Shown here: positions 27,477 to 35,773 of the stretch, piece after piece
How positions within the stretch are numbered: position 1 is the stretch's first letter
Layout: the number at the start of each line of letters is the position of its first letter
Source: Paenibacillus sp.
GTDB lineage: Bacteria; Bacillota; Bacilli; Paenibacillales; NBRC-103111
NCBI GenBank assembly: GCA_031180825.1
Contig: JAPSLM010000007.1
Span: 186,001 to 250,000, forward strand
Direction of reading: 5' to 3'
Length of the DNA: 64,000 nt
Translations under genes and position numbers: made by a program
Notes under the pieces: generated by a model
The model's database searches: none
What the model was told of the DNA's origin: nothing
Seen by the model: the letters and a program-made list of their open reading frames with translations, nothing else

Positions 27477-28259
27477 TTAGTCATAAAATAGCTGCGCCTT
27501 ATGGCGGCTCAAAGAACCTTTTAACCGCAAAATCGCTTTTGAGTGCAGCTGTGATATTCTGGATGGGGAAAGATTCATGACTTCGGCGATCTCGCTTAAA
27601 GACAATTCTTCGTAATAAAAGAGGGATACGACGGTCCGCTCTTTTTCCGTCAACCGTTCGATAGCTTTCGCTAACGTTTCCTTTAAATAGACTTCATTCA
27701 CTTTGGATTCCGGGTTTTTCGCCTTTTCGTCAATTAATAGAGAAAGCCTCGTCTCTGAATCTTCCTCCCGGATAGGATCGTCGATCGAACAGACAGTCGT
27801 CACTGCGATTTCCTGTACCATCTGTTGAAACTCCTGCTCGCTGACATCCAGATAAGAGCTAATTTCGCTATCGGTTACGGAACGCAAGTACTGCTGCTCG
27901 AGCTTCTGATAAGCGTCCTCGATTTTCTTGGCCTTCTCCCTCACGGAACGGGGAACCCAGTCGCCTTGTCGAAGCCCGTCGATCATCGCTCCGCGAATAC
28001 GCCAGGAGGCATACGTTTCAAATTGCAGTCCTCGCTCGTAGTCGAACTTTTCGATGGCATCGATCAAGCCCATAATACCACAGCTGGATAAGTCTTCTTT
28101 CGAAACGTTTTTAGGCAGACCGATGGAAAGACGGCCCGAAACGTAATCCACGAGCGGCAAATACGTTTCAATGAGCGCCTGCTTCGCTTTCAATTGTCTG
28201 TTTTCTCTCCATTGCTTCCAAACATCGATATTCGCCAAATGGGATTTTTGCGCGATCAT
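27477..28259 (-). CDS. sigD: RNA polymerase sigma factor SigD (FliA/WhiG family)
   Basis: SigD directs transcription of late flagellar, chemotaxis and autolysin genes. The 260-residue product has region 2 with GIMGLIDAIEKFDYERG and FETYASWRIRGAMIDGLR (about 84-120), region 3, and region 4 with the helix-turn-helix LSLSEIAEVMNLSPSRISQL near 225. Length and sequence fit FliA-type sigma factors. It sits near the 3' end of the fla/che operon, where in B. subtilis its distance from the promoter affects motility bistability; the same layout here suggests similar behaviour. Confidence 0.96.
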   Translation of the reverse strand: MIAQKSHLANIDVWKQWRENRQLKAKQALIETYLPLVDYVSGRLSIGLPKNVSKEDLSSCGIMGLIDAIEKFDYERGLQFETYASWRIRGAMIDGLRQGDWVPRSVREKAKKIEDAYQKLEQQYLRSVTDSEISSYLDVSEQEFQQMVQEIAVTTVCSIDDPIREEDSETRLSLLIDEKAKNPESKVNEVYLKETLAKAIERLTEKERTVVSLFYYEELSLSEIAEVMNLSPSRISQLHSKAILRLKGSLSRHKAQLFYD

Positions 28260-28277
28260 GACAGATAGTCACCATCC

Positions 28278-28694
28278 TTATTCTTCAGACATTCGGCGAA
28301 CCGCCTGTGCCAATTCGTCAGGACTCCCTTGGATCTTCGTTGAGAGCTTCGGCGGATTCAGCGGGGAAAAATCGGTCTCCGCGGCGTCCTTCGGGCCGGG
28401 CGACGGTTTCAGCATCTGATGCAGCTCCGTATCCTGATCGGGCGTTACAACATCGACCGCCGTCCCTTTAAGCTTATCCTCTTCTTCCGAATGCTCGGGA
28501 ATCGGGGCGCCCCCCAATCCGGCAACCGTGCCAAGCAGCCAACGGAACAAAAATACGATTACAAATATCAGGACAAAGCTGTAGAAGCTGCGAATCAAAG
28601 TGGTCAGCCAAATGTTGTCGGTTATCGACAAGGCAAAGGTCATGACGAATGCCGCGGCTCCTACGATAAAGTTCCAACGTATCGATCCGATCAT
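28278..28694 (-). CDS. Small two-helix membrane protein between cheD and sigD, unknown function
   Basis: I do not recognise this 138-residue protein. Two membrane segments (about 8-25 and 33-54, FVLIFVIVFLFRWLLG) are followed by an acidic, Pro-rich soluble tail, with EEEDKL in the middle and a helical C-terminus (SPDELAQAVRRMSEE). It starts four bases after cheD ends and is followed closely by sigD, so it is co-expressed with both. B. subtilis has no gene here. A membrane adaptor role is possible but not supported by a motif. Confidence 0.75.
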   Translation of the reverse strand: MIGSIRWNFIVGAAAFVMTFALSITDNIWLTTLIRSFYSFVLIFVIVFLFRWLLGTVAGLGGAPIPEHSEEEDKLKGTAVDVVTPDQDTELHQMLKPSPGPKDAAETDFSPLNPPKLSTKIQGSPDELAQAVRRMSEE

Positions 28695-28698
28695 AGGT

Positions 28699-29193
28699 TT
28701 ACAATTCCTTCACTCCGTGTTGTACGCTGCGAATCATAAGCATACCGGATTCGCAGTCGAATTCGATGGTTCGTCCGTAATTGCCGCCGGTATCTTCGGC
28801 ATTAATCGGAATCTGGTAACGGCTGAGCATCTCCTTGCAGGACTCGACATTCCGCGGACCGATCCGCATCGTGTCCGATTGGGAAGCGAACGAGAACATT
28901 TGTGCGCCTCCGGCCATTTTGGCAACCATGCGCTTCACTTGAGCCCCCAGATCCTCCATCAGGCGGATCAATTCAGGAATCGCCGTATCGGCATACTTCG
29001 CGATATTCAGCTTTCCTTCTCTGGCAATCTCCGAGGTCGGCAGCATAACGTGGGCCATTCCGGCTACTCTGGCCGTGGCATCGAACAAGGTAACGCCCAC
29101 GCACGAACCGAGCCCCGTCGTTTTGAGCACACCGGTCAAGTGAGCAACGTTCAGGTCGGCCATTCCTACTTTAATTAAATTGTCTTGGATCAT
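28699..29193 (-). CDS. cheD: Chemoreceptor glutamine deamidase CheD
   Basis: CheD deamidates receptor glutamines and also binds CheC, raising its phosphatase activity. The 164-residue protein has the catalytic Cys31 in TTGLGSCVGVTLFD and His48 in GMAHVMLP, and the conserved NYGRTIEFDCESG C-terminal motif. The start overlaps the cheC stop, so the interacting pair is translationally coupled. Confidence 0.95.
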   Translation of the reverse strand: MIQDNLIKVGMADLNVAHLTGVLKTTGLGSCVGVTLFDATARVAGMAHVMLPTSEIAREGKLNIAKYADTAIPELIRLMEDLGAQVKRMVAKMAGGAQMFSFASQSDTMRIGPRNVESCKEMLSRYQIPINAEDTGGNYGRTIEFDCESGMLMIRSVQHGVKEL

Positions 29194-29810
29194 GGAGTGT
29201 GCACTCCCAAAGCAACGAAGATACGCTCGAAGGACTCCGGGTCCGGGATGAGGAAGAAATGCCCTTCCACCTCGTCGCTTCCATCCAGAAACTTCGTGTC
29301 GATCAAGAGCGCCTGATCTCCCATTTGACCGAATTGGAGCAGGCCGTAGCTCAGAATCGCTCCCGCCATATCAATCGCAAGCGAAGGAACGGTAGGCTGC
29401 ATGTTCAGCTGTGTAAAGTCCGCCAGGGACGACAAGTACGAGCCCGCCAAAATATTGCCGATTTCATTCAGCGCGGACAATTCCATTTCCGAGTACTCTT
29501 CGCCTTCCAACGCTTCGATTCCGACCAAGTTGCGAAGAAGCTTCTTGGCCGAATCGAACTTCAGGATAAAGAACAAATTTCCCGGCGTTTCCCCTTCGAC
29601 TCTCAGAAATATAGCGATAACGGCTTGCTCGGCTCCTCCTACGCTGTCCGCGATTTCCTCAAAAGGAACCATGCGCACTTTGGGCACAAGCATATCCACA
29701 GGCTTATCGAGCAGCTGCGAAAGCGCAGTAGCCGCATGTCCGGCACCGATATTTCCGACTTCCTTCAGCACGTCCATTTGAAAATCGGCAAAAGAATTGA
29801 ATGCTTCCAC
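29190..29810 (-). CDS. cheC: CheY-P phosphatase CheC
   Basis: CheC dephosphorylates CheY-P and takes part in adaptation with CheD. The 206-residue product has both active-site motifs: Glu17/Asn20 in DVLKEVGNIGAGHAATAL and Glu116/Asn119 in ALNEIGNILAGSYLSSL. The start is GTG at 29810 with GAGGAG upstream, six bases after cheW. FliY in the same operon also keeps two phosphatase motifs, so two CheY-P phosphatases are predicted. Confidence 0.95.
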   Translation of the reverse strand: MEAFNSFADFQMDVLKEVGNIGAGHAATALSQLLDKPVDMLVPKVRMVPFEEIADSVGGAEQAVIAIFLRVEGETPGNLFFILKFDSAKKLLRNLVGIEALEGEEYSEMELSALNEIGNILAGSYLSSLADFTQLNMQPTVPSLAIDMAGAILSYGLLQFGQMGDQALLIDTKFLDGSDEVEGHFFLIPDPESFERIFVALGVHTP

Positions 29811-29815
29811 TAGGC

Positions 29816-30277
29816 CTACTCCTCTACATTCTCCAGTTGAACGATCTCGCTCTTGCTCAGCACTTCCTTGAGGTTCAACAGCACAAGCAGCCGGCTTTCC
29901 CCTACTTTGGCAATCCCGTGCAAATATTTGGCCTTAATGCCGCCGACAATTTCCGGCGGATCGTCGATATGATCCGAATCCACATCGATGACGTCATTGG
30001 CCGAATCGACAATCAGGCCGACTTCGATGTCGCCGACGGCAACGATAATGATCCGCGAATTATCGGTATACTCGGTCTCCGGAAATCCGAAGCGGCCGCG
30101 CAGATCGATCACGGGGGTAACCACGCCGCGCAAATTGATCACGCCTTTGACAAAATCAGGCGTTTTCGGAACCCGGGTCATCGGCTGCATCCGCTCGATG
30201 GTGCGGACCTTCTCGACCTCAACCCCGTACTCTTCCTTCCCTAAAGTAAACACGATGACTTTCAATTCTTCTCCCAT
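29816..30277 (-). CDS. cheW: Chemotaxis coupling protein CheW
   Basis: CheW links receptors to the CheA kinase. The 153-residue protein has the CheW fold with FTLGKEEYGVEVEKVRTIERM, PKTPDFVKGVINLRGVVTPV and DLRGRFGFPETEY. The ATG has GGAGGCTGCGAGC upstream, and it lies 50 bases after cheA. Confidence 0.97.
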   Translation of the reverse strand: MGEELKVIVFTLGKEEYGVEVEKVRTIERMQPMTRVPKTPDFVKGVINLRGVVTPVIDLRGRFGFPETEYTDNSRIIIVAVGDIEVGLIVDSANDVIDVDSDHIDDPPEIVGGIKAKYLHGIAKVGESRLLVLLNLKEVLSKSEIVQLENVEE

Positions 30278-30328
30278 GCTCGCAGCCTCCTTAAGCTATC
30301 GCGTGAATGTAGCCGTATTGGCGTCCCG

Positions 30329-32392
30329 CTATTTAATCAAGGCATTCGTATCGATAATTAACGCGACTTGCCCGTCTCCCAAAATGGTTGCGCCGGAAAT
30401 CGCGAACAGCTTGGTCAAATATTTGCCGAGCGTCTTCAGCACGATTTCCTGCTGGCCGATAAATTCGTCGACGACGAGCGCCGCCATCTTGTCTCCCTTG
30501 CGTATGATGACCACTTGCGTTTCGTTCCCGGAAATATTCGTTCCTCCCGGCACATCGAACAGATCGGCCAAGGAGACGAGCGGAATGACCCCGGTACGGT
30601 ACTCGACCATGCGATTGCCGTGAACCGAGCGGATCTGCTCCTGGCGGACGGCCATCGTTTCCACAATGGAGGAAAGCGGAATGGCGTATTTCTCGTTATT
30701 GAGCCGGATCAGCATCGCCGAGATGATCGACAGTGTCAGCGGAAGCTGAACGGAAAATTTGGAGCCTTTCCCCCATACCGAATCGACTTGAACTTGTCCG
30801 CCCAGACTTTGAATCTTCGTTTTGACCACATCAAGTCCGACCCCGCGGCCGGAGATGTCCGATATTTTATCCGCCGTGCTGAAGCCGGAGGCAAAAATCA
30901 GCTGATTGACCTCGTCATCCGTAATTCGCTCGGCTTGTTCCTTGGTCAAAACGTTATTTTCCAAAGCTTTCTTCAGCACCTTGTCCCGGTTAATGCCGCG
31001 GCCGTCTTCCTCGATCTCGATAAACACATGGTTTCCGCTATGATACGCGCGCAGATGAATCGTTCCGGTCTCGGGCTTCCCGAGAGCAACGCGTTCGGCA
31101 GCCGGTTCCACGCCGTGGTCGACGGCATTCCGAAGCAAGTGCACCAACGGATCGCCGATTTCGTCGATCACCGTCCGGTCCAATTCCGTGTCGGCTCCCG
31201 TAATGATCAGATCCACCTTTTTGTCCAGTGTCTTGGCGACGTCCCGGATCATGCGCGGGAAACGGTTAAAGACGGTATCGATCGGCACCATGCGCAGCTT
31301 CAGTACGATATTTTGCAAATCGCTGCTTACCCGGGACATATGCTCGACGGTTTCCGTCAGCTCGCTGCGGCGAATCTCGCTGGCTAGCTGCTCCAGCCGA
31401 ACCCGGTCAATCAACAGCTCGCTGAACAGGTTCATCAGCGTGTCGAGCCGCTCGATGTCGACGCGGATCGTACGTCCGCCTACAGGAGCGCCGCCGGCGG
31501 CAGGCGCAGGCGCTTTTTTGGCTTCCTGCTTCGGCGCTGCCTGTGTCGATGCGGCAGCCGTCTCCGCTTGAGCCTGCGCTTGCGCGGCCTCCGCGTTGGA
31601 GCCGGAAGGCGGACTCATGAGCTCCGTCAGCTTGGCCTGATCCAAAACGATGACGTCCACCTTATCGATTTCGGATACGCTGGCAACTTGCTTATGCAGC
31701 TCCTCGCTGTCAATTTGGGATATGTAATAAACGACAAACGACTGCTCGAAGCGCTCCTGCTCGATATCTTCCACGGAAGGGTTGGATTTGACGACTTCCC
31801 CGTTCTGCTCAAGCACATTGAACACCATATAAGCGCGAGCCGCTTTTAACACGCAATCTTGTCGGACGGTTACTTCAAGGCGAAGTACAGGGATGCCTGC
31901 TTCGATGGACTGTTGAAGAATCGAGTATTGAAATTCGTCAAGCTCTCCCCCCGCGGAGGTGGTCTGCGCCGCTTTGACGGTCGTGCCTCCGGCTGCGCCG
32001 CCCTTGGCATAATCGCCGGATACGATGGATTTCAGCGCGGCGACGATTTCGGTTACGTCCGCTTGGCCTGTTCCGCCTTGAATGATGTCCTCCACCATGG
32101 ATTCCAAGGAATCCAGACTTTTGAACAGGCAGTCGAAAATAAACGAATCCATCTTCAGCTTATGGTTGCGGACGAGGTCCAGCACATTCTCCATCTCGTG
32201 AGTCAGCGACGCCAGATCTTCAAATCCCATCGTCGCCGACATCCCTTTCAACGTATGCGCCGACCGAAAAATATTTTGTACGATCGTTATATCTTCCGGG
32301 CTGCTCTCCAGACTGAGCAAATGTTCGTTCATCGCTTGCAAATGATCTCTCGACTCATCGATAAACATCGAGAGGTATTGATTCATTTCCAT
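30329..32392 (-). CDS. cheA: Chemotaxis sensor histidine kinase CheA
   Basis: CheA phosphorylates CheY and CheB in response to receptor state. The 687-residue protein has an Hpt domain with His46 in IFRSAHTLKGMS, a P2 region with one or two CheY-binding modules (about 150-265) and an Ala/Gln/Pro-rich linker (about 270-310). Dimerisation, ATPase (LLRNAVDHGVEP N box, EEDGRGINRDKV, GRGVGLDVVK G boxes) and C-terminal CheW-like domains follow. The ATG at 32392 has GGAGG seven bases upstream. Domain order and length match family norms. Confidence 0.97.
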   Translation of the reverse strand: MEMNQYLSMFIDESRDHLQAMNEHLLSLESSPEDITIVQNIFRSAHTLKGMSATMGFEDLASLTHEMENVLDLVRNHKLKMDSFIFDCLFKSLDSLESMVEDIIQGGTGQADVTEIVAALKSIVSGDYAKGGAAGGTTVKAAQTTSAGGELDEFQYSILQQSIEAGIPVLRLEVTVRQDCVLKAARAYMVFNVLEQNGEVVKSNPSVEDIEQERFEQSFVVYYISQIDSEELHKQVASVSEIDKVDVIVLDQAKLTELMSPPSGSNAEAAQAQAQAETAAASTQAAPKQEAKKAPAPAAGGAPVGGRTIRVDIERLDTLMNLFSELLIDRVRLEQLASEIRRSELTETVEHMSRVSSDLQNIVLKLRMVPIDTVFNRFPRMIRDVAKTLDKKVDLIITGADTELDRTVIDEIGDPLVHLLRNAVDHGVEPAAERVALGKPETGTIHLRAYHSGNHVFIEIEEDGRGINRDKVLKKALENNVLTKEQAERITDDEVNQLIFASGFSTADKISDISGRGVGLDVVKTKIQSLGGQVQVDSVWGKGSKFSVQLPLTLSIISAMLIRLNNEKYAIPLSSIVETMAVRQEQIRSVHGNRMVEYRTGVIPLVSLADLFDVPGGTNISGNETQVVIIRKGDKMAALVVDEFIGQQEIVLKTLGKYLTKLFAISGATILGDGQVALIIDTNALIK

Positions 32393-32440
32393 ATCTACAC
32401 CTCCATCATGGTAATTGCTCTATCAAGGCTTACCCGGAAG

Positions 32441-33556
32441 TCAGGGCTCGCGGGCGATGGCTTGTACCAGCTTCGCGGTAATTTCCTGCTGGGGGAGCAC
32501 ATGCGTTACGCAATTCAGCTCCACCGCCGCGCGAGGCATGCCGTAAACGATGCAGGTGTCCTCCGATTCGGCGATCGTCGTTACGGCGCCGGATTGCTTC
32601 AGCGCCAGCATTCCTTTGGCCCCGTCGGAGCCCATGCCGGTCATAAGTACGATATGGCGTTTAAGCTCCCTCATCGGCAGCAGCGATTCAAACAGCACAT
32701 CCACCGACGGCCGGTGTCCGCTGCGCGGATCTTCTTTCGACAGATGGATCTTGTAAGATTGGGGTCCATTGCGGGCGACGGTCATATGATAGCCGCCAGG
32801 AGCCACATAAGCGGTGCCGCTCTCCAGAACCATGCCGGCTTCCGCCTCAACCACCCGCAGCCTCGAAACCGAGTCGAGCCGCTGCGCCAGCGACTTGGTA
32901 AAGTTAGGAGGCATATGCTGGACGATAACGACCGGAGCGGGAAAGCCATCCGGGAAATCGGACAACACTTGATGAAGCGCCCGAGGCCCCCCGGTCGAGG
33001 TGCCGATGGCGACGATATGTTCGAATCCGGGCGTACCGGCAGCGAGGCGCCGTTCCGCTCTTGGAGCCGGCTCCGACAACGGCCGCGGATCTTTAGGCGC
33101 TTCCGGCGCTTTCGGCGACGGTCTGCTCACCGCGGGACGGGACAGCTTGCGCATGTTCGTTTTTACCGCAATGTGCAGTTTTTCGAGCAGCAAATGTTTG
33201 ACTTTATGCAAATCGAGCGAAATCGAACCCGACGGTTTTCCGACGAAATCGACAGCCCCCCATTCGAGCGCTTTGATGGTCTCCGCCGCGCCTTCCTGAG
33301 TCAGACTGCTTAACATGATGACCGGAACCGGGTGCTCGTTCATGATCGCGCGAAGCGCATCCAACCCGTTCATTTCCGGCATCTCGATATCCATGGTCAC
33401 AGCATGGGGATTTAACTTTTTGACCAGTTCGACGGCTTCCTTGCCGTTCTTCGCGGTTCCTACTACCCGCAGCGCCGGGTCTCCCGATATAAGGTCGGTG
33501 ATGATCTTTCTCATAAAAACGGAATCATCCACTACGAGCACATCATAAGGCTGCAC
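32441..33556 (-). CDS. cheB: Chemotaxis response regulator protein-glutamate methylesterase CheB
   Basis: CheB removes methyl groups from receptor glutamates. With the GTG at 33556 it has 371 residues: a receiver domain with the phospho-acceptor Asp near 56 (AVTMDIEMPEMNG), a linker of variable Pro/Arg content, and a methylesterase domain. The catalytic Ser is in GTSTGGP, His in QHMPPNFTKSLA and Asp in GMGSDGAKGM. The chosen GTG is eight bases after GAGGAG; a GTG three codons upstream overlaps that site and is unlikely. Confidence 0.96.
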   Translation of the reverse strand: MQPYDVLVVDDSVFMRKIITDLISGDPALRVVGTAKNGKEAVELVKKLNPHAVTMDIEMPEMNGLDALRAIMNEHPVPVIMLSSLTQEGAAETIKALEWGAVDFVGKPSGSISLDLHKVKHLLLEKLHIAVKTNMRKLSRPAVSRPSPKAPEAPKDPRPLSEPAPRAERRLAAGTPGFEHIVAIGTSTGGPRALHQVLSDFPDGFPAPVVIVQHMPPNFTKSLAQRLDSVSRLRVVEAEAGMVLESGTAYVAPGGYHMTVARNGPQSYKIHLSKEDPRSGHRPSVDVLFESLLPMRELKRHIVLMTGMGSDGAKGMLALKQSGAVTTIAESEDTCIVYGMPRAAVELNCVTHVLPQQEITAKLVQAIAREP

Positions 33557-33612
33557 GCGTTTCACTCCTCTGCGTTGTGTCTGATCTTCTGAAGGTCGGA
33601 GGACGTTCTCTC

Positions 33613-34482
33613 TTATTTAAGCAGCTTAATCATTCGGTTCAAGAAGCCTTTGACCGCCCCCGCGCTTGTATCCGCCGGCTTTTGGTTCGCAATAAAATCG
33701 TCGGTCAGATCGTAGATCGATTTGGATGCGCCGCTCGACGGATAAGCTACGGTGAAAGGCACCTGCTTTTTTACGGCTTTGGATACCGCGGTATCATCAA
33801 GCACGTAGCCGATCGTTGGAATGTCCAGATTCAAAAATTGCTTGGCGACCATACTGATCTTCTCGGCGGTTTGCTTGCCCTCCCGCCAATCGGTCACCCG
33901 GTTGACGACCAGCCGGAAGCGGATGTCGTAATCCATCGAGCTTACCATCTTGATGATGGCATAAGCATCGGTAATCGAGGTCGGCTCCGGCGTCGTCACC
34001 ACGATCGTTTCTTGTGCGGCAACGATAAATTTGAGCGTTTCTTTGGATAACCCGGCCCCGGTATCGAAAATGATAAAATCCGCATATCCGTTCAGTTGGC
34101 CGATCTGCTCTTGAAAATAATCCAATTGCTCCTCGGACAGCCGGATCAAGTCGTTAAACCCCGATCCTCCTGCGATGAATTGCAAATCGTTATAGCCGTT
34201 ATGAATGATGTCCCAAATCGTCTTTTCTTTTTTCAATAAATGATACAAATTGTACTTTGGCGTAATTCCCATAAGCACGTCGATATTGGCCAGACCGATA
34301 TCGGCGTCGAAAACGAGAACCTTGAACCCCTTTTTTTGAAGCGCAAGAGCAAAATTAAGCGTAAAGTTCGATTTGCCGACCCCGCCCTTACCGCTCGTAA
34401 CGGCAAGGATACGTGTCGGCTTTTCTGCGGATTTGCCTTGGTGCTTGATCAGATTCCGTAGCTCTTGTGCCTGATCATTCAT
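33613..34482 (-). CDS. flhG: Flagellar number regulator FlhG (YlxH), MinD-like ATPase
   Basis: FlhG is a ParA/MinD ATPase that works with FlhF to set flagellar number and place and assists C-ring assembly. The 289-residue protein has the deviant Walker A SGKGGVGKSNFTLNFA (about 30-45), VFDADIGLANIDVLMG, and IFDTGAGLS. It starts within the end of flhF (8-base overlap), typical of the flhF-flhG pair. Confidence 0.95.
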   Translation of the reverse strand: MNDQAQELRNLIKHQGKSAEKPTRILAVTSGKGGVGKSNFTLNFALALQKKGFKVLVFDADIGLANIDVLMGITPKYNLYHLLKKEKTIWDIIHNGYNDLQFIAGGSGFNDLIRLSEEQLDYFQEQIGQLNGYADFIIFDTGAGLSKETLKFIVAAQETIVVTTPEPTSITDAYAIIKMVSSMDYDIRFRLVVNRVTDWREGKQTAEKISMVAKQFLNLDIPTIGYVLDDTAVSKAVKKQVPFTVAYPSSGASKSIYDLTDDFIANQKPADTSAGAVKGFLNRMIKLLK

Positions 34483-35773
34483 GGTTGTTATCCTCCAGAA
34501 TCCAATCGATCAGCTGCCTCTCGTTCAACTCCCCGATATCGTCGGGAACGCTCTGCCCGTTGGCGATATAAGATGTCTGCAATCCGAAATCGCGGATGAG
34601 GTTGACGACGGCGCCGTACGTATCGGTCTCGTCCTTTTTCGTAAACAGTACTTTATCTAATTTGAACTTGCTGAAGTTATAGGTAATAGCCTTCATATCT
34701 TTGTACTTGGTCGTTAAGCTGAGGACCAGGAACGTTTCGCTCTTCCCTCCGGATTGAAGCAGCGCATTCAGCTCCGAAACGTACATCTCGTTGCGGAAGT
34801 TTCGGCCGGCCGTATCCATAAAAATAAGGTCGCAATCTTTCAAGCTCTCGAATGCCTTGTTCAAATCCAGCGGAGAAAAGACCACCTCCAGCGGCACGTT
34901 CAAGATGGTAGCGTACGTCTTGAGCTGTTCCACCGCTGCGATCCGGTACGTGTCGGAGGTGATGAACCCGACCTTGCGGCGATGCTTCAGCACTTGCTCG
35001 GCAGCCAGCTTGGCAATCGTCGTCGTTTTACCGACGCCCGTAGGCCCGACAAAATGCGCGATCCGGGTATCGAGAGCGATCGCTTTGCCGCCCTGCGGCT
35101 GAAGCAGCGTGTGAAGCTGCGTCCGGAGGGAACGAATCGCGAATTCTTCCGTGACCGGAACATCTTCGGCTTCCGCTTCCTCCGATATCCGGGCCAAAAG
35201 CTCCTCGACAATCTGCGAATCGATCTCTTGGTCGAGCAGCCGACGCTCCAACTCCGTTAAGACCGGATCTCGGTCTGCCTCCGGCATACGCTGTGAAGAC
35301 AGCTTCTTCATCATTTCTTTCATCTGCTTGATCTCTTCAAGAAGCGTGTCTTCCCTGACTCTGCCACTTGCGGATGCCGGCTGCGTCCCCGCAGGGACGG
35401 CCTGGAGGGGCGGGCTTGCCGGCAGTACGTCCGGCACATCGGGAAACGACAGCGCCGGCTGCGCTTCCCGCTCCCGGTCCCGCTGCATCCCGTAGGCGGC
35501 GGCCGCAGCCGCACTGCCTGCAAGCGCATTAGCCGCCGGGGCGGCCGGTTTCGCCAAGGTAGCGGTCGCCGACTTGCCGGAGGCCGGCTGTCCGCTTCCG
35601 GCCGCGGAATCCGTAGCGGCGATCACTTCGATCTTTTTCTTCGAAAACATGCCAAGAAATCCGCCGGAACGAATTTCCTTCGTATTGATGATCACAGCGT
35701 CTTTCCCGAGGTCCGTACGAATTTTTTGCAGGGCATCCGGCATGGAATCTACGACATACCGCTTCACTCTCAT
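34475..35773 (-). CDS. flhF: Flagellar placement GTPase FlhF (SRP family)
   Basis: FlhF is the third SRP-GTPase and controls flagellar position. The 432-residue product has a basic N-terminal segment with RVKRYVVDSMPDALQKIRTD, an Ala/Pro-rich disordered B domain (about 60-130), and an NG domain with [18 protein letters not shown] near 235-255, SDTYRIAAVEQLKTYA and FMDTAGRNFRNEMYVSEL. It overlaps the flhA stop by ATGA and the flhG start. Confidence 0.96.
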   Translation of the reverse strand: MRVKRYVVDSMPDALQKIRTDLGKDAVIINTKEIRSGGFLGMFSKKKIEVIAATDSAAGSGQPASGKSATATLAKPAAPAANALAGSAAAAAAYGMQRDREREAQPALSFPDVPDVLPASPPLQAVPAGTQPASASGRVREDTLLEEIKQMKEMMKKLSSQRMPEADRDPVLTELERRLLDQEIDSQIVEELLARISEEAEAEDVPVTEEFAIRSLRTQLHTLLQPQGGKAIALDTRIAHFVGPTGVGKTTTIAKLAAEQVLKHRRKVGFITSDTYRIAAVEQLKTYATILNVPLEVVFSPLDLNKAFESLKDCDLIFMDTAGRNFRNEMYVSELNALLQSGGKSETFLVLSLTTKYKDMKAITYNFSKFKLDKVLFTKKDETDTYGAVVNLIRDFGLQTSYIANGQSVPDDIGELNERQLIDWILEDNNHE

